Under the pieces are notes generated by a model. It ran no database searches and was not told the DNA's origin. It worked only from the letters and a program-made list of their open reading frames with translations. A stretch of 23,684 nt of DNA from the NCBI GenBank assembly GCA_937912025.1, contig CALDOZ010000050.1, positions 1-23,684 of the forward strand, written 5' to 3'. The translations under genes and the position numbers were made by a program. The DNA is from an uncultured Clostridia bacterium. Lineage in GTDB: Bacteria > Bacillota > Clostridia > Christensenellales > Borkfalkiaceae. Below, in pieces: positions 1 to 8,018 of this stretch (positions are counted from its first letter, which is position 1; every line of letters begins with the position of its first letter).

Positions 1-55
1 ATGTCCGATTTCGATAGTATTTTATAATTTGTTTTTGTGTTTTGACGAAATTTTT
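1..55. repeat. Left copy of the 55-bp terminal direct repeat
   Basis: Bases 1-55 are identical to bases 23630-23684, the other end of the window. The repeat carries no gene. Its first 20 bases are the right arm of the perfect inverted repeat that is complete only at the other end (23598-23649). An exact overlap of the two ends is what a closed assembly path looks like. It is a property of this contig and need not be a biological repeat. Confidence 0.95.
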
Positions 56-85
56 AGTTAAAATTAATAGTTTTGATAATGACAA

Positions 86-111
86 AAGCGGAGCAATTTT
101 TCGCTCCGCTT
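86..111 (-). terminator. Hairpin, distal terminator of the his operon
   Basis: A perfect 9-bp stem (86-94 paired with 103-111, arm AAGCGGAGC) encloses an 8-nt loop. Read on the minus strand, the stem runs directly into TTTTGTC, a short U-tract. It lies beyond the last his gene and would act as a second terminator after the hairpin at 176-230. The U-tract is only about four bases, so strength is uncertain. Confidence 0.6.
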
Positions 112-147
112 ATTAAGTTTAATATTGATTAATTTAATGTAGTGCGG

Positions 148-274
148 TTTTAAAGGCATAGTTGCGAGTTAGACGAGGCACAAGAAAAAGACAGGTCGCA
201 ATAGACCTTGATGGTCATTGCGGACTGCCTTTTTTGAAGTAACAAAGTATAACGATGTAAATATGCCTTTAAAA
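148..274. repeat. 127-bp element with 13-bp terminal inverted repeats, MITE-like or structured RNA
   Basis: TTTTAAAGGCATA at 148-160 is the exact reverse complement of 262-274, and the right arm ends at the base before the hisIE stop codon (275-277). The 101-bp interior holds a long bulged hairpin with U-tracts on both sides (see 176-230) and no open reading frame of note. The layout fits a small non-autonomous repeat that landed behind the operon and supplies its terminator, or a structured 3' UTR closed by the 13-bp helix. No clear target-site duplication is visible. Only one copy is present in the window, so repeat status is unproven. Confidence 0.5.
176..230. terminator. Bulged long hairpin, probable bidirectional terminator after hisIE
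   Basis: The core is a 12-bp stem with two single-base bulges (195-207 with 213-225) and a 5-nt loop TTGAT. It is enclosed by AGGCA (176-180) pairing with TGCCT (226-230). On the plus strand the stem is followed by TTTTTTG. On the minus strand the sequence after the core stem continues into GTCTTTTTC. It is the first hairpin after the hisIE stop codon and is the likely end of the his transcript. Confidence 0.6.
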
Positions 275-919
275 TTAGACCATCTTCTCTTGTTTTACCT
301 TATGATCTATTATGTGGCGAGAAGCAAGTTCTTTATGAATATCTTCAACAGAAATACCCATTTCGCACATTAAAACCATAACGTGATAAGCAAGGTCGGC
401 TATTTCGTAAATAGTTTCTTTTTTATCGCCCGCTTTACCGGCAATAATGACTTCAGTACATTCTTCGCCTACTTTTTTCAAAATTTTATCAATGCCTTTT
501 TCAAATAAATACGTAGTGTAAGAACCTTCTGGTTTATCAGTCTTTCTTCCCATTAAAAGTTCGTACAAACCATATATAGAAAATTCACGCTTTTCTTCGT
601 TTATAAATAAAGGATTATAAAAACAACTGTCGCTACCCGTATGACAAGCAGGACCATCTTTATCAACTACAACGAGTAACGCGTCTTTATCGCAATCAGC
701 AGTAATTGATACGACGTGTTGATAGTTTTTACTAGTTTCGCCTTTAAGCCATAACTCATTTCTTGACCTACTGTAAAAACAAGTAAGACGTTTTTCTAAA
801 GTGATTTTTAAACTTTCTTCGTTCATATATGCAAGTGTTAAAACTTTTTTAGTTGTTTCGTCTACCACTATTGCAGGAATAAGTCCGTTACTATCAAATT
901 TAAGTTCGTTTATATTCAT
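275..919 (-). CDS. hisIE: Bifunctional phosphoribosyl-AMP cyclohydrolase / phosphoribosyl-ATP pyrophosphatase
   Basis: This fused enzyme carries out steps 2 and 3 of histidine synthesis. The HisE half hydrolyses PR-ATP to PR-AMP and pyrophosphate, and the HisI half opens the adenine ring to give ProFAR. The HisI domain covers about residues 1-110, with the metal-binding aspartates around 75-79 (DCDKD) and the cysteine motif CHTGSDSC at 92-99. The HisE domain covers about 115-205, with the acidic helix motif GEECTEV at 151-157 and YEIADLAYH at 171-179, the MazG-like metal site. At 214 residues it is normal for the fused form. The ATG at 919 has GAGGT upstream and follows hisF by one base. It is the last gene of the operon and is followed by the terminator region at 148-274. 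Confidence 0.97.
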   Translation of the reverse strand: MNINELKFDSNGLIPAIVVDETTKKVLTLAYMNEESLKITLEKRLTCFYSRSRNELWLKGETSKNYQHVVSITADCDKDALLVVVDKDGPACHTGSDSCFYNPLFINEEKREFSIYGLYELLMGRKTDKPEGSYTTYLFEKGIDKILKKVGEECTEVIIAGKAGDKKETIYEIADLAYHVMVLMCEMGISVEDIHKELASRHIIDHKVKQEKMV

Positions 920-920
920 A

Positions 921-1679
921 TTATAACCTCACGTTTATGCCGTTATTGGCAAGTTCTTTCTTTAAATCGTTTATTTTAATTTCTCCAAAATGAAAAACTG
1001 ATGCGGCTAAGCCAGCGTCAATTGTTGGCAACTTTTTAAAAAGTTCAATAAAATGTTCAACTTTTCCAGCCCCGCCCGACGCTATTACGGGAACTTTTAC
1101 CGCATTTAAAACGTCACTTAGCATTTCAATATCAAACCCGTTTTTAACCCCGTCGGTATCGATAGAATTAACAACGACTTCACCCGCACCCATTCCAACG
1201 CATTTTTTTATCCACGATATTGCTTCCATACCCGTATCTTCACGGCCACCCTTAGCAAATACCCTAAACTCGTTACCAACGCGCTTTATATCGCACGATA
1301 GCACAACGCATTGGTCGCCGTATTTTCTTGACGCCTCAAGAATTAAACTTGGATTTTTAATAGCGCCAGAGTTTACGCTAACTTTATCAGCGCCACATTT
1401 TAAAACTCTATCAAAATCGTCAACGCTATTTATACCACCGCCAACGGTAAGCGGAATAAAAATTTTACTTGCTACTTGTTTAAGAACGTCAGAAAACAGT
1501 TCGCGACCTTCATAAGACGCTGTAATATCATAAAAAACAAGTTCGTCTGCGCCTTTATCGGAATAATATTTTGCTAAATCAATAGGCGAAGAAACGTCCT
1601 TTAACCCTTCAAAATTAACGCCTTTAACAACTCTACCATTTTTTACGTCAAGGCAAGGGATTATTCGTTTAGTTATCAT
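921..1679 (-). CDS. hisF: Imidazole glycerol phosphate synthase, cyclase subunit HisF
   Basis: HisF uses ammonia delivered by HisH to convert PRFAR into imidazole glycerol phosphate and AICAR, so it links histidine to purine synthesis. The 252-residue protein is a single TIM barrel. The catalytic aspartates are visible as D11 (PCLDVKNGRVVKG) and D130 (VLSCDIKR), and phosphate-binding glycine motifs occur at GGGIN (80-84) and ASGGAG. The ATG at 1679 has GAGGT about six bases upstream, inside the end of hisA. The two genes overlap by 11 bp, which suggests translational coupling. Its partner subunit is hisH, two genes upstream. Confidence 0.98.
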   Translation of the reverse strand: MITKRIIPCLDVKNGRVVKGVNFEGLKDVSSPIDLAKYYSDKGADELVFYDITASYEGRELFSDVLKQVASKIFIPLTVGGGINSVDDFDRVLKCGADKVSVNSGAIKNPSLILEASRKYGDQCVVLSCDIKRVGNEFRVFAKGGREDTGMEAISWIKKCVGMGAGEVVVNSIDTDGVKNGFDIEMLSDVLNAVKVPVIASGGAGKVEHFIELFKKLPTIDAGLAASVFHFGEIKINDLKKELANNGINVRL

Positions 1680-2388
1680 TTGCTACCTCAATTGCCGTCT
1701 TTAAATTTATTGCTTTAACGTAATACGCTTTGCCGATAATTGCGCCGTAAATACCGTCGTTTTTTAAATTTATTACGTCGCCGATAGACGAAACACCGCC
1801 CGATGCTATAACGCGCGTTTTATATTTAGAGGATAATTCTTTATATAATCTAACGTTAGTACCACTCATTGCTCCGTCCTTTGAAACGTCGGTACAAATA
1901 ACGGTTTTTACGCCGAGATTATCAAGCATATCAAAAAATTCATAAACGGTATAGTTTGATTTTTCAACCCAACCTTTTATTGCGACGTAACCGTCTTTAA
2001 TATCAGCGCCAACGGCAATTTTATCGCCATATTTACTTAAAGCGGACATTAAAAACTCTTTATCGGTAACTGCAGACGTTCCTAAAATAACACGGCTAAC
2101 GCCTGCGTTTAAGTAAGTTTCTACCGTTTGCATATTTCTAATACCACCGCCAACTTCGGCAATAAGCCCCGTTTTAGCAATGATATTTTTAATAACGTCA
2201 AGATTTTCGGGCTTGCCACTTTTAGCGCCTTCAAGGTCAACGAGATGTATATGCGTTGCGCCTTGATTTTTAAAGTCTTTTGCAACTTCTACGGGGTTAT
2301 CGCTATACACCGTCATATTGTTATAATCGCCTTTAAACAACCTAACGGCTTTTTTATTATATAAATCTATTGCGGGTAAAATAATCAT
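1669..2388 (-). CDS. hisA: ProFAR isomerase HisA
   Basis: HisA catalyses the Amadori rearrangement of ProFAR to PRFAR, the substrate of HisF/HisH. It is a 239-residue TIM barrel related to HisF. The catalytic aspartates are D8 (LPAIDLYNKKAVRL) and the later aspartate in CTDVSKDG (about 167), and the phosphate-binding GGGIR motif lies at about 80-84. The ATG at 2388 is preceded by AAAGGA. The 52 bp between hisH and hisA is the largest gap inside the operon, and I see no hairpin or promoter in it. Confidence 0.97.
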   Translation of the reverse strand: MIILPAIDLYNKKAVRLFKGDYNNMTVYSDNPVEVAKDFKNQGATHIHLVDLEGAKSGKPENLDVIKNIIAKTGLIAEVGGGIRNMQTVETYLNAGVSRVILGTSAVTDKEFLMSALSKYGDKIAVGADIKDGYVAIKGWVEKSNYTVYEFFDMLDNLGVKTVICTDVSKDGAMSGTNVRLYKELSSKYKTRVIASGGVSSIGDVINLKNDGIYGAIIGKAYYVKAINLKTAIEVANDN

Positions 2389-2440
2389 AAAAAATCCTTT
2401 ATTTACTTGAGTTTTTGCAATATTTTATTGTAAAACTTTA

Positions 2441-3049
2441 CTATTTTTCAGCAAACGCTTTTAAAATATTAAGGCCTACTTTTCCACTTTTTTCGGGATG
2501 GAATTGACAACCGCAAACGTTACCACTTTCAACGCTTGCAGTAAGATTTTTGCCATATTCTGCCGTTGCAATTACGCTATCGTTACAATTTGTAGCAAAA
2601 TACGAGTGAACGAAATAAACGCAATCGCTATTCTTAATATATTTAAAAAGCGACGATTCTTTTGTAAATTTTAAAGCGTTCCAACCAATATGCGGTATTT
2701 TAAGAGCGCTATCAATTACGCCTTCCATAGCGATAACTTCGCCTTTTAAAAGACCTAAGCCTTTATGCTCGCCGTATTCGTAACTTTTTTCAAAAAGCAT
2801 TTGCATTCCAAGACAAATACCCATTAAAGGTTTGCCTTTTTGCGCTTCACTAACGATAATTTTATCAAGACCGCTATCGCGCAATTTTTTAATAGCGTCT
2901 TCAAAAGCGCCTACGCCTGGTAAAATTATTTTGTCAGCCTTTTCAATATCTTCTTTATTTGAAGTAACGATTGCGTTAGCGCCTATTTCTTTTAATGAAT
3001 GAACGAGTGAATATAAATTGCCTACGCCGTAATCAATAACCGCAATCAT
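2441..3049 (-). CDS. hisH: Imidazole glycerol phosphate synthase, glutamine amidotransferase subunit HisH
   Basis: HisH hydrolyses glutamine and channels ammonia to HisF. This is a class I glutamine amidotransferase of 202 residues. The nucleophile is C79 (MGICLGMQML), and the other members of the triad are H184 and E186 in CQFHPEKSG. The oxyanion-strand sequence PGVGAF is at 44-49. The ATG overlaps the hisB stop codon by one base (TAATG), and a GGGAG sequence lies upstream. Length and motifs are standard. Confidence 0.97.
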   Translation of the reverse strand: MIAVIDYGVGNLYSLVHSLKEIGANAIVTSNKEDIEKADKIILPGVGAFEDAIKKLRDSGLDKIIVSEAQKGKPLMGICLGMQMLFEKSYEYGEHKGLGLLKGEVIAMEGVIDSALKIPHIGWNALKFTKESSLFKYIKNSDCVYFVHSYFATNCNDSVIATAEYGKNLTASVESGNVCGCQFHPEKSGKVGLNILKAFAEK

Positions 3050-3636
3050 TATAAAACTCCCTTTGTTGAAGGCACGTCGTTTAAATGCTTACTATCGTAT
3101 TCAAGCGCCATTTTTAACGCTCTTGCAAGAGATTTGAAAACGGCTTCTGCAATGTGGTGAGAGTTTTCGCCTGCAAACTGAATAACGTGGAGTGTAATTT
3201 GAGCCTCGCGACTAAACGCTATTAAAAACTCTTTAACAAGTTCGGTATCAAAGTCGCCAATTTTTTCAGTAGGAAAATCAAGTTCAGCATTACAATAGCA
3301 CCTGCCTGATATGTCAAGCGCGGTAAGAACGAGCGCTTCGTCCATAGGAAGAGTTATATCGCCATAACGGTTAATACCCTTTTTATCGCCCATTGCTTGA
3401 AAAAGTGCTTTACCTAAACTTATACCTATATCTTCGGCGGTGTGGTGATAATCTACTTCGGTATCGCCAACGCATTTAAGCTCGATGTCAAAATCGGCGT
3501 GGCGAGAAAATAAAGTAAGCATATGGTCTAAAAACCCACTTCCACTATTAATTTTACTCTTACCCGTACCGTCGATATTTAAACTTAACGATATCTTAGT
3601 TTCGTTTGTGTTGCGAATTATTTGAGCAATTCTCAT
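3049..3636 (-). CDS. hisB: Imidazoleglycerol-phosphate dehydratase HisB
   Basis: HisB dehydrates imidazole glycerol phosphate to imidazole acetol phosphate using two metal ions. The histidine motifs are DHML (37-40), HHTAED (64-69) and NSHHIAEA (158-165). At 195 residues it is the monofunctional dehydratase and has no N-terminal HAD histidinol-phosphatase domain of the enterobacterial type. The ATG overlaps the hisC stop by 4 bp (ATGA), with AAGGAGAG upstream. A separate histidinol-phosphatase is therefore needed and is not in this window. Confidence 0.97.
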   Translation of the reverse strand: MRIAQIIRNTNETKISLSLNIDGTGKSKINSGSGFLDHMLTLFSRHADFDIELKCVGDTEVDYHHTAEDIGISLGKALFQAMGDKKGINRYGDITLPMDEALVLTALDISGRCYCNAELDFPTEKIGDFDTELVKEFLIAFSREAQITLHVIQFAGENSHHIAEAVFKSLARALKMALEYDSKHLNDVPSTKGVL

Positions 3637-4700
3637 ATTCCGCTCTCCTTAAAAATTTCTTTAATTTTGCTTGTTAATATGTTCATTTGTTCAGTTGTGC
3701 CTATGGTAATACGAATAAAGTTTTTAATTTTTTCCGCTTTAAAATGCCTAACTAAAACACCTTTCTCTTTTAGACATTTATACAAACTTTCTCCGCTAAT
3801 TTTTTCGTTTTTAGCGAAAATAAAGTTAGTTAATGACGGCAAAACTTCAAACCCTAAACTTTTAAGTTCACTAGTTAAAAGTTGGCGGTTTTTTATTATA
3901 GCATTGCAGTTGTTTTTATAGTAAGTATAGTCTTTAAAAACTTCAATCCCAGCAACCATAGTCATTCTATTTACGTTATATGGATTTGTTGAGAAACGAA
4001 TTGTATTAAGGTCTGAAATAAGTTCGCTACTACCAATAGCAAAACCTAAGCGAGCGCCAGCAAGTGACGCCGACTTTGAAAACGTTCTAACAACTAATAA
4101 ATTATCGTATTTTTTAGTTAATTTAATAGCGCTCTCTCCTCCAAAATCAACGTATGCTTCGTCTATAATAACAACGTTATTAGGGTTAGACGCAACGATT
4201 TTTTCAATGTCGTTAAGCGGTAACGCTATGCCCGTTGGAGCGTTAGGATTTGCTATAACGATATTTTTATTTATACCTATATAGTCATTAACGTTTATAG
4301 TAAAATCGCTATTTAGCGGAATTTTAGTGTACGGAATATTATTAAGCTCGGCAAAAACTTCGTAAAACCCGTAAGTAAACTCTGGAAAAACTATGCCGTT
4401 GTTTTTATCGCAAAATGCCATAAAAGCAAAATTTAAAACTTCATCTGACCCATTTGAAAATATAATATTTTCTTTACCTACGTTAAAGAAATCTGACGCC
4501 GTTTTAACTAAGTCGTACAACGTTGGGTCTGAATACAAGTTTAATTTACTAGCCTCGCTAGTTACCGCGCTAATTACGTTTTTTGACGGTGGAAAAGGCG
4601 ATTCGTTAGTATTAAGTTTAATATACGTTCTCTCTTTTGGTTGCTCGCCAGGAACGTACGGCGTAAGTGAAGAAAATTTTTCACTAAAAAATCTACTCAT
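3633..4700 (-). CDS. hisC: Histidinol-phosphate aminotransferase HisC
   Basis: HisC is a PLP-dependent fold-type I aminotransferase that transfers an amino group from glutamate to imidazole acetol phosphate, giving histidinol phosphate. PLP-site motifs are NPNAPTG (151-157), DEAYVDF (180-186) and the Schiff-base lysine K209 in RTFSKSASLAGARLG. An N-terminal substrate motif LNTNESPFPPS is at about 29-39. The length of 355 residues is typical. The ATG at 4700 has GAGGA upstream and sits 2 bp after the hisD stop codon. HisC-like enzymes can also act on aromatic amino acids, but the operon position supports histidinol phosphate. Confidence 0.96.
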   Translation of the reverse strand: MSRFFSEKFSSLTPYVPGEQPKERTYIKLNTNESPFPPSKNVISAVTSEASKLNLYSDPTLYDLVKTASDFFNVGKENIIFSNGSDEVLNFAFMAFCDKNNGIVFPEFTYGFYEVFAELNNIPYTKIPLNSDFTINVNDYIGINKNIVIANPNAPTGIALPLNDIEKIVASNPNNVVIIDEAYVDFGGESAIKLTKKYDNLLVVRTFSKSASLAGARLGFAIGSSELISDLNTIRFSTNPYNVNRMTMVAGIEVFKDYTYYKNNCNAIIKNRQLLTSELKSLGFEVLPSLTNFIFAKNEKISGESLYKCLKEKGVLVRHFKAEKIKNFIRITIGTTEQMNILTSKIKEIFKESGI

Positions 4701-4702
4701 AA

Positions 4703-5977
4703 TTAATCCTCAAATCTAATAGTTACGCTTTTGCCGTGACCTGTAAGACCTTCTTTTTTTGCAAAATAGTCAACTTTTTCAGCAACTTTTTCAAGATTTT
4801 CTTTAGTGTAATAGGTAAACTGTGTTTTCTTAATAAAGTCGTCAACTGAAAGTGGCGAAGAAAATTTCGCCGTTCCGCTAGTTGGTAAAGTATGGTTAGG
4901 CCCTGCAAAATAATCACCGAGCGCCTCTGGACAATATCTACCCATAAACACCGAGCCTGCGTGTTTTACAAGGTCAAGATAATCAAACGGATTATCAACG
5001 GCAAGTTCTAAATGCTCGGGCGCTATTTCGTTAGCAATTTCAATTGCTTTATATAAATTTTCAGCAATAATAATTTTGCCGTTATCGTCTATTGATTTTC
5101 TTGCAATTTCACATCTAGAAAGTTTAGGAATTTGGTTTTCTAAACAATCTCTTACCTTATAGGCGAACTCTTCGCTATCGGTTACTAAAACTGCGCTTGC
5201 CATTTTGTCGTGTTCGGCTTGAGATAATAAATCGGCAGCGATATAGTTTGGATCATTTTTACCGTCCGCCACCACTAAAATTTCGCTTGGTCCAGCAATC
5301 ATATCAATAGAAACCATACCAAAAACTTGTTTTTTTGCCTCAGCGACAAACGCGTTTCCAGGTCCTACTATTTTATCTACCTTAGGAACGCTTTGAGTTC
5401 CATACGCCAACGCCGCGATTGCTTGCGCCCCTCCCGACTTTACAATTTTTGTTACGCCTGCAATTTTTGCAGCTGCTAAAATTACGGGATTAACGCTACC
5501 GTCTTTTGACGGAGGGGTAGTCATAACTATTTCTTTAACGCCGGCAATTTTAGCGGGAATAGCGTCCATTAATACAGTTGACGGATACGCCGCCGTTCCC
5601 CCTGGAACGTATAAACCCGCCCTATCAACTGGGGTAATTTTTTGACCTATAATTCTACCGTCGTCTTCTTTAATAATAAAGCCTTGACGAACTTGACGAG
5701 AGTGGAATTTTTTAATATTTTCAGATGCTTCAATTAAAATATCAATAAATTTTTTATCAACTTTATTAAACGCATCTTCAATTTCTTGTTCGGTTACAAG
5801 TAAATTATCAAGTTTAACACCGTCGAATTTTTGGGCGTAAAATTTTAAAGCCTCGTCTTTATTAGTTTTTACGTTTTCAATAATTTGAGTTACAATTTCG
5901 CTAACATTACCTGCTATATTAACGCGCGAAAAAATCTCGCTATTATCAACTTCGCCGTATTTATAAATTTTTATCAT
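4703..5977 (-). CDS. hisD: Histidinol dehydrogenase HisD
   Basis: HisD oxidises histidinol to histidine in two NAD-dependent steps, the end of the pathway. The Zn ligands expected for the family are present: Q253 and H256 (SQAEHD), D355 (ALGDYFAGPNHTLPT) and H414 (LTGHGKS). The catalytic Glu-His pair is E321-H322 (APEHLEL), and the signature GPSEILVVADG is at about 229-239. The length of 424 residues is standard. The start overlaps the hisG stop by 4 bp (ATGA). The Shine-Dalgarno sequence is weak (AAGGGAA, about 13 bases away), so coupling to hisG translation is likely. Confidence 0.97.
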   Translation of the reverse strand: MIKIYKYGEVDNSEIFSRVNIAGNVSEIVTQIIENVKTNKDEALKFYAQKFDGVKLDNLLVTEQEIEDAFNKVDKKFIDILIEASENIKKFHSRQVRQGFIIKEDDGRIIGQKITPVDRAGLYVPGGTAAYPSTVLMDAIPAKIAGVKEIVMTTPPSKDGSVNPVILAAAKIAGVTKIVKSGGAQAIAALAYGTQSVPKVDKIVGPGNAFVAEAKKQVFGMVSIDMIAGPSEILVVADGKNDPNYIAADLLSQAEHDKMASAVLVTDSEEFAYKVRDCLENQIPKLSRCEIARKSIDDNGKIIIAENLYKAIEIANEIAPEHLELAVDNPFDYLDLVKHAGSVFMGRYCPEALGDYFAGPNHTLPTSGTAKFSSPLSVDDFIKKTQFTYYTKENLEKVAEKVDYFAKKEGLTGHGKSVTIRFED

Positions 5978-6597
5978 ATTTTAGTTAATTCCCTTAATTT
6001 TGATGCTATATCTTCTATTTGCTTAGTTTTGAATTTAAAAGACGACTTGTTTGAAATAAGTCTTGCGCTTATAGGCACAATTGTTTCAATAACGTCAAGG
6101 TCGTTTTCTTTGAGAGTTGCGCCCGTTTCAACAATATCAACTATAACGTCTGAAAGGTTTAAAATAGGAGCAAGTTCAATCGAACCGTTAAGTTTAATTA
6201 TATCAATATCTCTACACTTTGACGCGTAAAAATTCTTTGCAATATTGGTAAATTTAGTTGCAACGCGTAAAACTTTTTGACCGTCATCAAAAAACTCTTT
6301 TTTAGATGCAACCGCCATTCTACACTTACCCATTTTAAGATCAACAAGTTCGTAAACGTCAGGCGCGTATTCAAGTAAAATATCTTTACCGCATACGCCA
6401 ATATCGGCTGCGCCGCGCTCAACGTAGATTGATACGTCGCTTGGTTTTACCCAGAAAAAACTAATTCCTTTTTCTTCGTTTGTAAAAATGAGTTTGCGGT
6501 TTACTTCTTTAATGGAAGGACATTCATACCCCGCCTTTTCAAACATATCGTATACTTTTTCGCCAAGTCTACCCTTTGGCAATGCTACGTTAATCAT
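5974..6597 (-). CDS. hisG: ATP phosphoribosyltransferase catalytic subunit, short form HisG
   Basis: HisG condenses ATP and PRPP, the first and normally feedback-regulated step of histidine synthesis. At 207 residues this is the short form (HisG-S): two periplasmic-binding-protein-like lobes without the C-terminal regulatory domain. It starts with the conserved VALPKGRLG and carries the PRPP-binding stretch DVIVDIVETGATLKEN at about 158-173. Short HisG needs HisZ for activity and histidine feedback, and hisZ is the gene immediately upstream. The ATG at 6597 has GAGGT five bases upstream. Confidence 0.97.
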   Translation of the reverse strand: MINVALPKGRLGEKVYDMFEKAGYECPSIKEVNRKLIFTNEEKGISFFWVKPSDVSIYVERGAADIGVCGKDILLEYAPDVYELVDLKMGKCRMAVASKKEFFDDGQKVLRVATKFTNIAKNFYASKCRDIDIIKLNGSIELAPILNLSDVIVDIVETGATLKENDLDVIETIVPISARLISNKSSFKFKTKQIEDIASKLRELTKI

Positions 6598-6598
6598 T

Positions 6599-7675
6599 TT
6601 AACCTCTTAAATCTATAAGATTTTTATATCTTAATTTTTCAACTGACTGTTGAACGCTTACGCTTACGTTATTTGACGTTAACTCGTTAACTTTATTAAT
6701 AACGCATTGAACGTCAGTTTTATCGTTTATTAAAATTACGGTGTCAACGTCATACTTATTAACGTCAACGTTTAAATTTTGAAGTAAATCAAGATATACT
6801 GCAAAACCAACCGCTCCGCTAACCTTACTTATTTTTTTTGCAAGTTTATCGTATTGACCGCCCGATAAAACGCTTTCTGCTATTCCGTTAACGTAGCCTT
6901 TAAAAACAATTCCGTTATAATAATTTATATCGCCTGTAAGAGAAAAATCAAAACGCACTTTACCAGCAAGACCATTTTCTTTTAAAAGAAGATATATAGC
7001 GTTAAGTTCGCTAAAAGCATTTTTAAGTTCGTCAGTATTGCAAATAGTTTGCAAGTTATTCATAACGAAATCTAAATTGCCATATAAAGATATTAAAGTC
7101 GCTAAACTACTTTCGCAATCTTGATATCCGTATTTTTGACAAATGCTTTTTACTTCGTCAATATTCTTTTCGCCAACGCATTTAACTACTTCTTTTTTAA
7201 AACTATCGTCTTTACCTTGTAAAATTGCCGTTATAAATCCAAGGTGAGAAATATCTAAAACGTAATCGTTTCCAATCGTTTCAAGGCTTTTTACCGCTAA
7301 AAGTACCGTTTCGTAAATGTCGTATAAAGATATTTCGCCAATACATTCAAGCCCCGCTTGCATAATTTCTTTAAAGTTTTTTGAACTTGGAGATACTCTA
7401 TACACGTTTTCGTTATAATAAACTTTCTTTTTTTCGTTGCCGTCTACTCCGTTTTTAATAATGGATAACGTAACGTCAGGTTTAAGGGCTAAAAGTTTGC
7501 CTCCCTCATCTGTAAAAGTAATAATTCTATCACTAACTAAAAAGTCTTTATTATTAGCGTATAAGTCGTATTCTTCAAATTTACTCATTTTGTACGGCAA
7601 ATATCCGTACTTTTTATATAGCAAGCGAAGTTTGAAAACTGCGTCTTCTTCTCTTTTAAAAACGTTACTAATCAT
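6599..7675 (-). CDS. hisZ: ATP phosphoribosyltransferase regulatory subunit HisZ
   Basis: HisZ is a catalytically dead paralogue of histidyl-tRNA synthetase that binds short HisG in a hetero-octamer and confers histidine feedback inhibition. This 358-residue protein has class II synthetase-like core features: an N-terminal KREEDAVFKLRLLYKKYGY, motif-2-like LKPDVTLSI near residues 64-72, and GGQYDKLAKKI near 272-282. It lacks the anticodon-binding domain of a full HisRS (about 420 residues). The linkage to short hisG makes the HisZ assignment firm. The ATG at 7675 overlaps the upstream regulator gene by 8 bp and has AAGGAGA upstream. Confidence 0.94.
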   Translation of the reverse strand: MISNVFKREEDAVFKLRLLYKKYGYLPYKMSKFEEYDLYANNKDFLVSDRIITFTDEGGKLLALKPDVTLSIIKNGVDGNEKKKVYYNENVYRVSPSSKNFKEIMQAGLECIGEISLYDIYETVLLAVKSLETIGNDYVLDISHLGFITAILQGKDDSFKKEVVKCVGEKNIDEVKSICQKYGYQDCESSLATLISLYGNLDFVMNNLQTICNTDELKNAFSELNAIYLLLKENGLAGKVRFDFSLTGDINYYNGIVFKGYVNGIAESVLSGGQYDKLAKKISKVSGAVGFAVYLDLLQNLNVDVNKYDVDTVILINDKTDVQCVINKVNELTSNNVSVSVQQSVEKLRYKNLIDLRG

Positions 7676-7967
7676 TAGCGTTCTCCTTTTTCATTCTATC
7701 AATTGCAAGATTATATCCACCCTCGCCATACTCTAAGCACTTATTAACCCTACTGATAGTTGCGCTACTCATACCCGTTAGACTACTTACTTCAGAATAG
7801 TTCTTACCGTCTTTTAGCATAATGGCTGCTTGAAAACGTTGCGCTATATCTTGAATTTCTTTAACGGTACAAGCATCTTCAAAAAACATATAACACTCTT
7901 CTTCAGTTTTTAAAGTTCTTATCGCTTTAAACAATTGACTAATTTCGTTACTTCTTAATTTATTCAT
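7668..7967 (-). CDS. YerC/TrpR-like transcriptional regulator, candidate histidine repressor (HisR type)
   Basis: This 99-residue all-helical protein belongs to the TrpR-like YerC/YecD family. A helix-turn-helix lies at about 56-78, with YSEVSSLTGMSSATISRVNK matching the family's recognition helix region. It is the first gene of the his transcript and overlaps hisZ by 8 bp, an arrangement in which YerC-type regulators have been predicted to repress histidine genes with histidine as co-repressor. Just upstream, within the short leader, are three tandem ACTTTAR motifs that are natural candidates for its operator. The ATG at 7967 has AGAGGGA five bases upstream. Fold and family are clear. The effector and target are inferred from context. 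Confidence 0.88.
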   Translation of the reverse strand: MNKLRSNEISQLFKAIRTLKTEEECYMFFEDACTVKEIQDIAQRFQAAIMLKDGKNYSEVSSLTGMSSATISRVNKCLEYGEGGYNLAIDRMKKENAND

Positions 7968-7987
7968 TTATTCCCTCTTTTTATCTT

Positions 7988-8010
7988 ACTTTAGCACTTT
8001 AACACTTTAG
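7988..8010. promoter_or_regulatory. Three tandem ACTTTAR repeats in the his leader, candidate operator
   Basis: ACTTTAG (7988-7994), ACTTTAA (7996-8002) and ACTTTAG (8004-8010) recur every 8 bp. On the transcribed strand they read as CTAAAGTG-type units starting about two bases after the predicted transcription start. A repeat directly downstream of a strong promoter and next to the gene for a TrpR-like protein suggests autoregulatory repression. The binding protein is inferred. Confidence 0.6.
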
Positions 8011-8018
8011 TTAGGTAA

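Noticed and set aside
3622..3921. Plus-strand reading frames opposite the his genes (also 4393-4719, 5885-6229, 7437-7736)
   Set aside because: They lie antisense within well-supported genes, have no ribosome binding site or recognisable domain, and have low-complexity hydrophobic composition typical of antisense frames.
7968..8018. T-box riboswitch or histidine leader peptide for the his operon
   Set aside because: The predicted leader is about 45 nt, with no specifier stem, no T-box sequence and no His-rich small frame.
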